The position numbers and the translations under genes are program-made. Below are positions 23,901 through 36,689 of a stretch of DNA of 64,000 nucleotides, piece after piece. Position 1 is the stretch's first letter. Each line of letters begins with the position of its first letter. Origin of the DNA: Scedosporium boydii (taxonomy: Eukaryota; Ascomycota; Sordariomycetes; Microascales; Microascaceae); NCBI GenBank assembly GCA_002221725.1, contig NJFT01000079.1, positions 1 through 64,000 on the forward strand, given 5' to 3'. The notes under the pieces were generated by a model. It did no database searches. It was not told the DNA's origin and was given only the letters and a program-made list of their open reading frames with translations.

Positions 23901-26006
23901 TTTCGAGACTTCGTATGGAGCGATCGGAAAGCTCACTCATCTACTCCGGAATCCCCTCTAGCGTATCGTGAATATCCTCAAGCGTGATCATATCACGGAG
24001 CTGCTTTATCGCAAGGCTAGTCCGAAGAAAGTTTCCCGCCGCTTTATCCACGATTTTTTGATGAGGTCCATCCTCCCGGGCCATCTGCCGCCAGTAGACC
24101 AGCTAAGTGTCTTTCCACGTAGAGTCTCATGTCGTTCTGCGTATCACCCACCATGATCTTCTCGGAGACGCTGGGTAACATGGCGAATGGCCTTTCTGTC
24201 TCTTGGGTTGATCGGCTCGTAATGAATACCGTGAGGGGAATGTCGGCGTCAATCTTTGATAGGACGCAAGAATATTCATCTACAGAGCCGCTGCCCACTA
24301 CTTCATCGAGAGCGTCAATTATCCATTAGTGCCTGTGTGTCAGATCGGAAATGTTATCAGTCACTTGAAAAAAGGTCTTACTGTGACGTACGTCTCTGTA
24401 AACTTGTCCCTGAACACGCATCCAATAAATAGATTATTCTAGATCGCCATGCAGTTTCGGATGTCAACGGGAACGCCTTGTCGAGAGAGCAAAAACAAAG
24501 ATTCACGGAATATGAGGTTTGATTTGGCCATCTGGTATGCCATGGAACATAAAAGGCCACCGAGACTCGTCGCCGCCTTCTCGCTCCCTTTGAAGAAGTG
24601 GGAGCAGACGGGACTTGCCTTTAAATGGTGGATGACGTGACTTGCGAGAATGGATTTACCGTAACCAGGCGGCCCCTTCAGCCAGGAATAACTTCGGCCT
24701 TCTGGGGTTAGCCAATCGAGAAATGCTGGCTTCACAGTGATTTAAGAACAGGAACCTCCAAGTCTATTTTCACCTAAAGACAACAATGTATCATCCGGGA
24801 GATGGTCAATCTGAAGATACGCTCGGATGCTCGGCATTTGGTCCTCAGGACTGACAGAGGGTGATGGGTTGGACGGAAGTACTGGCTCCTTATTTAGCTC
24901 TAAGGGCGGTTGAACTTCGAGCATCTCCTGTCGTATTTGCTGTATCGTTGAGGCAAGGCGATTTCTAAGCGATCGATAGTTTGAGTCTTTGGGACTCTGG
25001 AATCATGCTATATCGCGATGAGCTGCGTTGAGAAGCTGCGGGCGCTCTTCAGCATAGCCTGAAGCATGATTTTTGTCAGCTGTGATAGCACGCGTTTTTA
25101 CATGCCCTTGGCGCGTAGAGACATCAGAGGGATAGTTTCTTTGCACGAACCCATGGTCGCCGACTCTGCATCAACAACGATGCCAACACCCCGGGTGGGC
25201 AAGGACTTATAAAAAGTATGGAGGTGGATGCCATGATATTGCGTCCGGAACTCATCGTTCAGAACTCGGATAAGTTCAGAATTTGCTTCCAGTCCCGAAA
25301 CGCCTGCCCGCCGACCCAAGCCAGAGAGCCGCAGCATTTTGGAAAGGATCGAGGCCAAGTTTGAGACTCGATGTGGCGTTCCGAGAAAATAGAACCAATG
25401 AAGACGACAACCGATATTGGCGTAATCGTTATTTGTCCTTGCGAGAATGAACATTCTCTTAATGACTAGACCACCCATGCTATGGGCAACCAAGATGATG
25501 GGTGTGTCCTGACCGCTGATCTTTGGGTTGCTAGAAATTTCTTCGAGGAGGTAACGCGCGAAGGCATGTATGTCTAGAGGAGTGTTGGTCCATTTTGCCC
25601 AGAACGCATCGTAGCCGAAGCTGTGAATGCGGACACCTTCGAAATCTGAATCGATTGGGAGCCACGCCTTGGGCAAAACGTGGACGGGTCCCGGGATGCG
25701 CTCCACGTTGTGATGGAGCCTCCGCCGAGTCCATGGACTAAAATGATGCCTGCAATGACGGTTGATGGATACGGAGGTTAGAATAACTCGTTCAGCCCAT
25801 AATCGTTCTTGGGGCTCGAAGTCGCCCGCCCGCCCCACTTTTCGACGACGCCGTTGACGAGCTCCCTCTGAAGCGTGACGACAAGCTGGTAAAACGCCTG
25901 CTTGTTGCCCCAACGAAACTTGAGGCAGCGAAGTTCGATCTGACGCTGTTTTCATCCTGTGAGCAATCCCAGCAGGGCAGTCAGTATTGTTCCACACATG
26001 GGGCAT
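20997..26006 (-). pseudogene. Decayed NLR-type gene: alpha/beta hydrolase - NACHT - WD40
   Basis: On the minus strand, successive frames read as one fungal STAND/NLR protein. The N-terminal hydrolase has VHGLGGGS near 25730 and the AHSMGG nucleophile elbow at about 25460-25480. The NACHT part has the GPPGYGKS P-loop near 24670 and the DALDE Walker B near 24310. WD40-type repeats run from about 23400 to 21400, and the conserved C-terminal block follows from 21428 to 20997. The frame is broken many times. Single-base frameshifts are inferred near 25671-25676, 23717, 22650, 22360-22440 and 21420. In-frame stops are at 25003-25005 (TGA), 24439-24441 (TAG), 24326-24328 (TAA) and 22940-22942 (TGA). 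Some gaps are probably introns, for example before VHGLGGGS and near 24340-24385. An intact relative would sense a partner through the repeats and trigger the hydrolase; this copy is very unlikely to be functional. Confidence 0.8.
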
Positions 26007-27853
26007 ATCGCGGGAATGAAGGAAAGCAGCGTGTATGGTGTTGTTTGTGAGAGAAAACCCAAACTCACCATCGCCGTGAGATCAATCCTCCCTAAAACTG
26101 AGATACCTGCAATTAGGTTGTTTTGTTGCCTACAAGTGCACAATTTCCCCGAAGGCAGGACGATGCAGCTTTCACGCACTGCCTCCTGTTCATGTTCATT
26201 ATGGAGTCGGATATGGACAGCGAGCCACGGTTAAGGGAAGGTAGAGCTCCAAATTAATTTTTCTCCAAATTGCTACCAGCTTCTGCTCTGCCCCAAAAGC
26301 CGCCTCCAAAAGAGGCTGTACGTGGCGCGGCTTGCTCAAATGTTCCATCCGATTCAAAGCAGATGCTTACACTTTTGGTCAAGTGATTCGATCACCTTGA
26401 GAATTAATGCTTTGTGCGACTCCAGTTATGAAGCTCCTCGGATTTTTCTGACGACACCCTCACACTAAGAGAGTGAATGTATTCCCACCAACTCTCAGAG
26501 CTCACTCTATTGCACCATTGCTTTTGCACTCGAAGAGATCGAGTATGTTGAAAGATGGAAAATATGACAGAGACGCCAACATAGAACTCCAAACCAGAGT
26601 GAATCCAAAGTCGGTTATCACCAAACTCAGTTCCAACGAACAATTAGTTGTCACTCACCACCCTTCAATGTCTCCATTCGGTGTCGTATCACAAACGTCG
26701 CCGAATCCTCCTTTAACTTGCACCCTCTCCCTCAAACAGAACTCCTCCATAGATAGACACTATTGCCATAGCAGAGATCAGATGGTCATCTCCTGATTAT
26801 CTTGACTCCCGCGGCCAAGAGCTAGACAAGTCGGCAGAGAGACAGATCCATAAACTTGCTGGAACTGGTTCACAGCGACCCTGAACCGGCGTTTGACAAT
26901 TCCCGAGGACATGGAATAGGATATTAGCCCAGTGGAGTAGTGGGGAAATACGCGCAAGGCAGATGTGGCCTTTGGCGGTAATAATTTTACATTACTCGCC
27001 AGAATCCCCGAGGTCTGTCGACTGCCAGAGGGAAAGGAAAGTTGGAAAATGCATTGATTCCCGTAACGCCTGGCAGTGTGTCGCTTTGGGGACTATTCCA
27101 GCAAGCTACGATTAATAATAGGTTGGCTAAGCTACCACCTTCCTGCTTCCTGGTAAACCCTATAGCCCTAATGGGTGGGTGACGTATGGTGATAATGATG
27201 AAAGACAAGTATTACAGGAAGTGCTACCCCAACATTACATTATTAGTGTAGTATGGATCCTAACGGGAAAGCAAGTGAAGCGATGACACCCTCTCTAGCT
27301 TGAAGACTGATGGATCAAGTCTTCCCGCATGAGCTGAGAGGCAATGAAGATTATGACCTCTCCAGGGTTTAGGCACATCCGGGAGAAGCAGCTGAACAAG
27401 GCAAGGAGAATCTCGGCATGACGAGCGTTCAATCGAGGACCGAGAGAAATATTTACCAAATAGGCTAAGAGAACTTCAAGGAGTCTACCCAGGGTGACTT
27501 TCACTCAAAACCTAATTCGCCGGGGAGCTCTCAATTGGTTACTCGAGTCCACCATCGCCGACTTACTGACTGGGGACTAGGAGCTAGCTCGCAAATCTGG
27601 CAAATCCAAGACTACAATCATGGATCTTTATGTAGGGGAAAAACAAAAAAGTATACTTCATCTGTCCTATCTTGGGTTATTGACTAAGAGATATCGAACA
27701 GTACAAGAAGGTTAAGTTTTGACACCCTCATTGGGTTTCAGTCCTGTGCTCACAGCCGAAAGTCCATTCGCCACAGCAGACTCCCATGTTTCGAAATGTA
27801 AACTTGCCCGTATTGTTCCAGGGAGGAAGCCAGCGAAAATTTCCAGCAGGCGC
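26007..27853. other. Intergenic, 1.8 kb
   Basis: This is the former promoter side of the NLR relic and the 3' flank of the protease. No domain-bearing frame was seen. Confidence 0.45.
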
Positions 27854-29318
<1,465 letters not shown>

Positions 29319-29450
29319 TTTCAGGGAGGTGTTTCAAGGCAGGCGACTAAGGCTGGATTCAGAGCGAGCACGGTGGACTGTTGTCTTGGAGCTGAGAGCG
29401 GTGGCGCTTGAAAGAAAAGAAGAGTCTATATCATGGGAGATATGCCCGAT

Positions 29451-29457
29451 ATTTATA
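29451..29457 (-). promoter_or_regulatory. TATA box of the alkaline protease gene
   Basis: The minus strand reads TATAAAT 133 bases before the ATG. It is well placed for a strongly expressed secreted-enzyme gene. This is a sequence match only. Confidence 0.55.
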
Positions 29458-32400
29458 TCCGAATTTTTGGACGATGATATCCTCGATCGCCGACCTCTCG
29501 AAGGCTCCGCGTAGTTCGCCGCCATGCCTTCGGCGCTGGCTTTCCACTGGGGGCAGCTCAGTATGTGCTGAGAGTCGTGACCAAGCCAGGCGCTTATTCT
29601 ACCGCGCCCTCGCAGATAGCGCATACAACATAGCGCTGTGAGCCAGGTCGCAGAAGGACTTTTGGTGAGCGCCGTAGCAGTGTCAGTCTACTAAGGAAGG
29701 TCTACGGAGAACTGCCGGATCTGGGGTATTCCGGATGCCGTGCGCAGTGGAGGCCGATTGCGAATCATCCCCGATGTGACGGTGTGAGATGAGAGGACCC
29801 TTGGCTGTCAGATGTAAACGCACAGTGCTGCCACCCAGACTCCTCATTTGTTAAGAGGTATTGGCCAAACATACCTTGGGATCATGTGGAAAGTCCCATA
29901 TATTTGCGCAGGATGGGGCGGTCAGGCGAACGCTCGAGCAAGAGTACCACATGGAATGCAACGGTGTGATGGTAGGGTGAGTTGCAGCTGGTTATCTACA
30001 AAGGTTCTCCCGCCCACCCCTCTCCTGCTATCTCGAAAAAGAAGGTGTTCAGAGGAACCGTACAAAGCAGCCCGGCTTGGAGAAAGTTCCCATGTCACCC
30101 TTCGATCAGTCGTCGATTCGCCTTCCACTTTGGGATTTATGACAGTTCGCTAACGAGTCTCCGCCGCGCCAATTCTACATTGAATGAAGAAAGATGTTAT
30201 ACCGAGGTCGTGGGGGTTCGATCTGCCGGACTGAGTGGACAGGCAGGCTCATTGGTCTCGTCAATGACACCGCCCACACAAATCTACAGTGTAAAATACA
30301 TCGGCTATACATTTTTGTTTTATCGGGGACTTTTAATTCTTCATCTCAGATCATGAGATAGCGCACCAAGACTATCCAACGCGGTGCTTAGCACCAACCA
30401 GGGGCGTCCCGTCCCTTTTCCCCGCCTTTTTGTTCCTTTTTGCCCCTGACGCAGGTATCTGAGACTAAAGGAGCCGGCCAGTAATTTACAGGCCGTGACA
30501 GTGGCTCCCATCAGCAAATGAGAAATGATAAGAGCAATATTTACAAGGCGAGAAGCGAGGAAACATACCACCCCTACATGGGCACGATAAAAAAGTAAAC
30601 AGCGGCTCTACCGCAATTTAACTGCTCTAGTGTACGTTGCTATCCTACCCGGTGGGGGAGTCTAGGACGGCAAGCCATATTGATCTCCACAGCGGGATCT
30701 GGCCTCGCCTATGTACTTCGTACTTTGACAGGACCCATTTCGCTCGCTTCTGCAACAGCTAAACGTGCTCAATGTCCTCACTCAGCGTTCGCCATTCCGC
30801 TGTTTCCAACTTGCGTTGCATCAAAGCCCAGCTCCCCACGCTGCAACGTCCAGCACACCTCTTCGAAAGTTCCTTGTATGCCAACTGAGTCGTGCCATGC
30901 TTGGTGTAAATATTGGCGTAAATATTGGGTCTCTGCAGATGGCGTTCCATTCACGAGGTTGATATCGATATGGTCTTGCGATTCCAGGCCCATTACCGAG
31001 GTAGAATTGGATTCTTGAGGCTGGAAGCTGGCATGGCTGACCCACAATGCGGGAAGGGCGGGGACCCTTCAGTAGCGGGCCTGGCATTACCATTGGCTCT
31101 GTGACGTAGGTCTAGAGCCCCTTTAATTAACGTATTGCGCAAGACTAGCTCCTCATCAAGAGGTTACAGTGTGACACTATGGCGCGAATTGTCTCAGGGT
31201 TGGTTAGCATGCGCGACTGGGCATTTTGTTGCAAGGAAGTGAGAGGAAGATAGGAGTCGTTCCTGATACGGAATTCATTCCATGTCCGATCTTCGTTCCA
31301 ACTTCCGAGTCTAGAAAAAGTAGACCGACGGATATTTGATATTCAGCATGCATGCGATAAGTCGACCTAACCCCTTCCCGAGTCGATGCTAGGGTTGGGA
31401 AAGATAGTTCCATCTACCCGACAAATGGAAAGCTGAACAAAAGTCCTCGATTTAACTGCGGCGTGCTTTATGCATGGGACTATTCTCGATGGTTCTCGAC
31501 AACTCGTCGCAACTCTGACGGAGAAACCCTCAACCTTGGCGGTCGAGGTTTCAAAACCTTCCTGTTTGAGAACGAACACAATTGTCAACTTCTTTATTTG
31601 TAGGAGAACTGCAGATCATGATTTTTGAGTAGGCATAGACGGGGCCAACCGGGTCCCCGATGAAGAGAGGAGAGTCAGAAGCACGCGATATGTGTGAGAG
31701 CGACCCTTGCTCACGGCCTGCCTCGCGAAAGGTCCTCTGCTTGATCCAAGGGGGAAGGTGTGGTCATCCTCTTCAGTCCGCACTTACAACAACTATCGTT
31801 CCTTGCAATGAGTCCACGTTCCCGAAAGTGACCGAGGAAGCCAGTAAATGCCTCGCGCATAGGACATCGGGCAACCTCGTCTTCTTCTCCTCGTTTTATC
31901 GTTTCATGAAATCTATCTGCATTCGGCGTCCATCTTCGAGGGACGAGGGATGCCAAGGGCCAAGGAACTATGGGAGGCGTTATCATCCGAAGCATGGAAT
32001 ACTTCGAGCCGCAGCTTGCCGGCCATCAAGCACCAGACCGTCTCGGCTCGCCTAGAGAGAAGCATGGGATCGAATGCTGAAGGACGCCTCCTCCATGGCC
32101 GGTGACCTGAAGTCTCCCAAAGAATCTATTAAATCGGAATGTAGGTTGAAAGTCCTTGTGAAGACTGAGAAATCTTCACTCCTGTACTCCCATCTTAAGG
32201 TGTTAACAGAATTAGGAGCAGCTATGAATGAGACAGATCCAAGGTTCGACAAGTCTGTAAGTTAGCTAACCGTTTCCTTCAGACATTGCCGGATTTCTTC
32301 CCTAACATCAGTGGCTAATATACAGGTGGAGTAATATTTTAGGAGTTATACGAAACGATATGGACCGTTCCTTTCGAGTTGTCTCTAATTGGTGGCCTAC

Positions 32401-34304
32401 CACCTCCTGAGACTCGTGCTTCCGATCCTATCATGAAACAACTAACAAGGCGACGCCGGTTTTCTTGTCGTTTCCGGGAATCCATCATCGATATATGATC
32501 ACCACCTCCACTCTTCGTAATCGGGCCCCCAGAATCCATCACTTTGACACTCCAGCCTATTTCTCCACACATCATATACACGCTAATGGAGTGAGAAGAG
32601 ATCTTCGCATACATGTTGAATACTATTCTCAGCACAATAGCGGTGAGACTCTTTAGGTTGCTCACTGGCCGTGAAAAGCCTTTATTCCTCAAAGCCCTCA
32701 GTAGGGATAATGGCCTATATTACGCCCCAAGAACATAAAAGAGAAATATCAGAGTACTTTAAGTTAGCCGTACTTCATTAGCCACCCAAGTAGATCACCT
32801 TCTCGCGGTGAGCATTTATTACCAAGCATAACTCCCAGCACGAACTGAAACTCGATATTGCGCTCGACTCGGAGTATCCCTTCCATCGGGTTTGCACATG
32901 GCCCCGGCTCGCGAATCACACTCAGTCTTGATCGATTAGCATCTCCTGCAGGCCTGCCATCAGGGACTGACTCGACTTTCGTTGTGTTTTACAGGTCAGG
33001 ATAGTCCCCGGGTCATCAGTGACTGCCGCCGAGGAACTCATAACATATTCAGTACTAATACGGGCTACATCAAATGCTGAAAAGGAAATCCGGTATTATG
33101 CTGCCTTATCCAGGCTGTTGTTCCCTAGCCTTAGGATTGGATCTTTCAGTTCAGAGGTCAGCGAAGATTTTATAGCCGGGTCGTGTGCGCCATGTGAAGT
33201 GTCGATATGCATTAGGTCATCTGAGTTGTAGCGTGGTTTCAGCGGAATCAAATGTTCCTCTCAACATTTCCTTCGTGGGGGCGATTTCCAAACATGTTCC
33301 TGTGAGAAGTATATACCTCATGTGAGATGCCAGTTATAGGTAAGGCCATTCCGTGATCTGGGGATTTGTCCGCGACCACCTACTCAGACATTGTTAACTG
33401 TTTCTCGCCGGGAACCCAGAGGAAGGACACTTTGCTGATCTCCCTTAGGACTAAATATTAGGAGAGACTCATTATTCCGGGATCACCTATGAGATTCTTT
33501 GCTTGACGGCTAGGAAGAAACGGCGAGCGAGAGGTCGTGTCTTGAGGGGATATGCGAACGGGGCTGGTGGAAATAGTAATACTAAGACACAATATATCCG
33601 ATGATGGCGTCCTCGAGGTCCCTCCAAGATGCAGTAGCTTTCCTCTATATATCGGTAGTTTGCCATATCTCTTGACCCTGACCATGGAGGGGAGCTGGAA
33701 GAGCATTAAGCAGTCCACCCATCGTTCCACACTCTCCGACGCCACGAAGACCGTTTCTTGCCCTGGTTTTTCATACACTATCCTTTTTCTTTTGTGCCAA
33801 TATGACCGGAGTCCCTCTGTTTTATGAGTTAGGTATACGCCTAAGGTATCCCAAGTGAAATATCGTAGAAGTCGTGGAGATGGTGAATATAAATAGAAAC
33901 AGCCTCTTTGGTTCCAGCATTAACGGATACCCGAGGTATCAGTTAGTTCCCCTCTCCTGCGGCTCTCCTTTCGGGACCTGATACCCCGTTGTCCACGCCA
34001 CTAAGCCTGTCGCCGGTCACTCCGGGAAAGGACTGGCGAATTAATATGGGCCCGATAATATGAGATCTCCACATCTGTCAGCCATTTGCATATCCCTTTA
34101 CCGGATCGGGTGAGTGGGGCCCTTCCCCCGCATTTGCTTCGGAACATATATCCATTAAAGTATGTGGAGTTTGACGTCAAACAGACGTGTTGCATGATCA
34201 CAAATTCTCATCGATCGATTTGAGACTGGCATTTTCCTGGTCGACCTCTTCCTCGGATCCAACACGGCAAAGACTAGATCAATCAACGGCTGCCTTCATC
34301 AGCA
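29458..34304. other. 4.8 kb interval without convincing genes
   Basis: The left end is the protease promoter region. Frames of 60-130 codons occur on both strands (for example 31660-32055 plus, 32339-32692 minus and 33458-33778 minus), but none has a domain, signal peptide or good start context. No repeat with a second copy in the window was noticed. The right end is the promoter of the SDR gene. This may be old transposon or gene debris, but I see no positive evidence. Confidence 0.4.
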
Positions 34305-35239
34305 ATGGCCAAGGTGTTTACAAGCGGCGGCGTTGCCATCATCACTGGCGGTGCCTCGGGCATCGGTCTTGCGCTGGCCAAAAAATGCCACGGTTACGGG
34401 ATGCGAGTTCTTATCGCGGACAAGAATGAAACGTCCCTGGAATCTGCACGCAATGCCTTGAACGGGGATATCGCTGTCTTCAAGATGGATGTTGGTAGAC
34501 TTGAGGACTGGTCCGAACTGAAGGCCAGTGTGGACCGCGACTTTGCTGGTTAGTTTTATATTCCACCCCCCTTCCCGTCGAGTGCCAAGCAGGCAGCATG
34601 GACTAAACCCGGCTCGTTTGTACAGGACGAGTTAATCTATTGGCGCTGAATGCAGGAATGGGTATCAGGGGGGCATCATGGGATAATACGGCTGCCTTCC
34701 AGAGTACTCTGCAGACCAACTTTATGGGCACTGTGAATGGCGTCTCTACATTTTTGCCTTTGGTTAAGCAAGCTGCTGCAGCTGGTGACTACGCGTCTAT
34801 CGTCATCACCGGATCCAAGCAGGGCATTACAAACCCTCCTGGGAACCCAGCATACAATGCGTCAAAGGCAGCTGTTAAAGCGGTTGCCGAACATCTTAGC
34901 TGGGACCTACGAGCGGAAGAACACATTTCGGTTCACCTTCTCGTCCCAGGCTGGACTTTTACAGGCATGACCAACCGCGCCGGGCCAGAAGCACCAAAGC
35001 CGGACGGTGCATGGTCGCCCGAGCAGGTCGTTGACTATTTGGAAGAGAAGATGAAGCAAGGCCAATTCTGGGTATTGTGCCCGGACAACGAGGTGACAGA
35101 ATCGTTGGATAGGAGAAGGATTTTGTGGACAGCAGGAGACATCGTTGAGGGACGGCCTCCGCTGAGCCGCTGGAGGGAGGACTGGAAAGCCCGGGCGCAG
35201 GAGGGAATTGACGGGATGAGAGACCCTGCCCAGAAATAA
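34305..35239 (+). CDS. Short-chain dehydrogenase/reductase (classical SDR)
   Basis: Two exons, 34305-34548 and 34626-35239, flank a 77-base intron and give 285 residues. The cofactor loop TGGASGIG is at residues 14-21. An acidic residue after the second strand (LIADKNE) suggests a preference for NAD over NADP, which is an inference. The structural motif NAG is at LNAGMG, directly after the splice site. Ser in VITGSKQG and the catalytic Tyr 158 with Lys 162 in YNASK complete the active site. The family reduces or oxidises alcohols and ketones; the substrate is not determined. It has no signal peptide and should be cytosolic. It stands alone, with no clear partner genes next to it. Confidence 0.9.
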
Positions 35240-35912
35240 TGTGATTTGATATCAGCACAACAACTTCTCCAGTGACATTTGATGTTAGTCCCTGAGCATT
35301 GGAAGAATAATCTGAATGTTTCAATGAGGCGTCCGGGACGCAATTGAGGATGGAAAAAAAAGAAAATACTCTCGGAGATTGACGTGACATTAATACCGCA
35401 TTGACTTTCGCAAAAGGCGGAGAGACCCAGCTTGGACGGCAGGTCCGGCACTCTCCCGCAAACTATCGACTCATTTAGTGACATTCCATCACCCGAATCC
35501 TTGCTCTCACAGCCCTGCTGAGAACCTTTTCCAGTTTAAGGTTAATATTCCTCCTTGAAGGCCGCTCAGGCCGTCCAGTTCCGCAGATCATAGCGCGGGC
35601 GACCGTGGTTATCTTCATGGATGTTTGCTGGTCGGAAGCTGAAGCCGATCGCCATTCGCTGCGTTGCGCGCCACATTATCTCCATATGCAGCCTTTTTGC
35701 AACGGTATATTCAGCGGAAAGCCGCCGCGGAAGGAAGAATTGGAAAGAAGCGAGCCTGCGTTGGACATATTACTGCTTCGTAGGGATTACCTGTGTATTA
35801 AATAGAAAGTAGTGTCCATTTCTCCCGCCACACATCGTTCTTCAAACGCTTTCCTCTTATGTACTGCCAACCCGAACATAGGCTTCTTACGATTCTGCGG
35901 TATCTAGTAGCC
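35240..35912. other. Intergenic
   Basis: No domain-bearing frame was seen. The stretch contains the upstream region of the small secreted-type gene at 35913. Confidence 0.45.
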
Positions 35913-36551
35913 ATGAAAAGTACAGTCGGCATCTTGAGTACCTTCGCGCTCACTGTCTTGGCGAGCATTAATGGGCCACTGGAACGCATTCATCCACGGC
36001 AAACCGAGGCCGCCGTCGAAGACGCTGTTACCACATTGCCGAGTCTAAAATCACGACCCGCGAGAACATCCCTAGAGACGACGACAAAAGCCCAGGTAAC
36101 CAATGCCGACTGCACTTCGAGCCTCCTATCCCTCAGCAGCAAGGCCCCGCCACCACCAACAGAAGTCTACAATTTCTCGACAAACTATTACGAGACAGCA
36201 TCACGCACAGCCGACAACGCCCAGTCCACAAACCGAGAATGTGCGTGGGTAACCACTATACCGGAAACGCTGGATAGTGGAATGTTGAAGTACATATCGG
36301 ATCGAGCGAGCTGGCTGTCACTTCCGGATATTCTTGGGGAGCGCACCAATCTAATCAACCAATGCCCAGGCGTGGAGGTTAACACAGATTTCACAACGTG
36401 GTGTCCGGTGGAGTGGAAAGCATATCTGGTGCGATTGACCGAGCGCAACAAAGACGTGCTTAGCAGAGCCTCGGATTTGCACATCTGCGCCTGGACAACA
36501 AGCTTGACGATACTGGTAATGCTGGTCGGGGTGGTAGATGGTCTCAGATGA
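35913..36551 (+). CDS. Secreted or anchored hypothetical protein, 212 aa
   Basis: The frame is open from an ATG at 35859, but the ATG at 35913 begins a good signal peptide (MKSTVGILSTFALTVLAS), so I chose it. A processing-type site, HPRQ, follows about ten residues after it. The mature part is Ser/Thr-rich, then has Pro-rich KAPPPPTEV and five cysteines (in NADCTS, NRECAWV, INQCPGV, TTWCPVE and HICAWT). The last 20 residues (TSLTILVMLVGVVDGLR) are hydrophobic, which could be a GPI-addition signal or a membrane anchor; the final DGLR is unusual for GPI. I do not recognise a family. It ends 138 bases before the end of the convergent kinase-like gene. Cell-surface or secreted location is inferred. 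Confidence 0.6.
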   Translation: MKSTVGILSTFALTVLASINGPLERIHPRQTEAAVEDAVTTLPSLKSRPARTSLETTTKAQVTNADCTSSLLSLSSKAPPPPTEVYNFSTNYYETASRTADNAQSTNRECAWVTTIPETLDSGMLKYISDRASWLSLPDILGERTNLINQCPGVEVNTDFTTWCPVEWKAYLVRLTERNKDVLSRASDLHICAWTTSLTILVMLVGVVDGLR

Positions 36552-36689
36552 TTACCATGGAATCTGTGGTGCAGACGAGATGTTACAGAAATAGAACGGG
36601 TATATTCATACATTAATAATAATTACTTGATTGAAAGGTATCATGACTCGTGAACGACTACGATCTATCTCTAACTTTAACTAGAAAAG

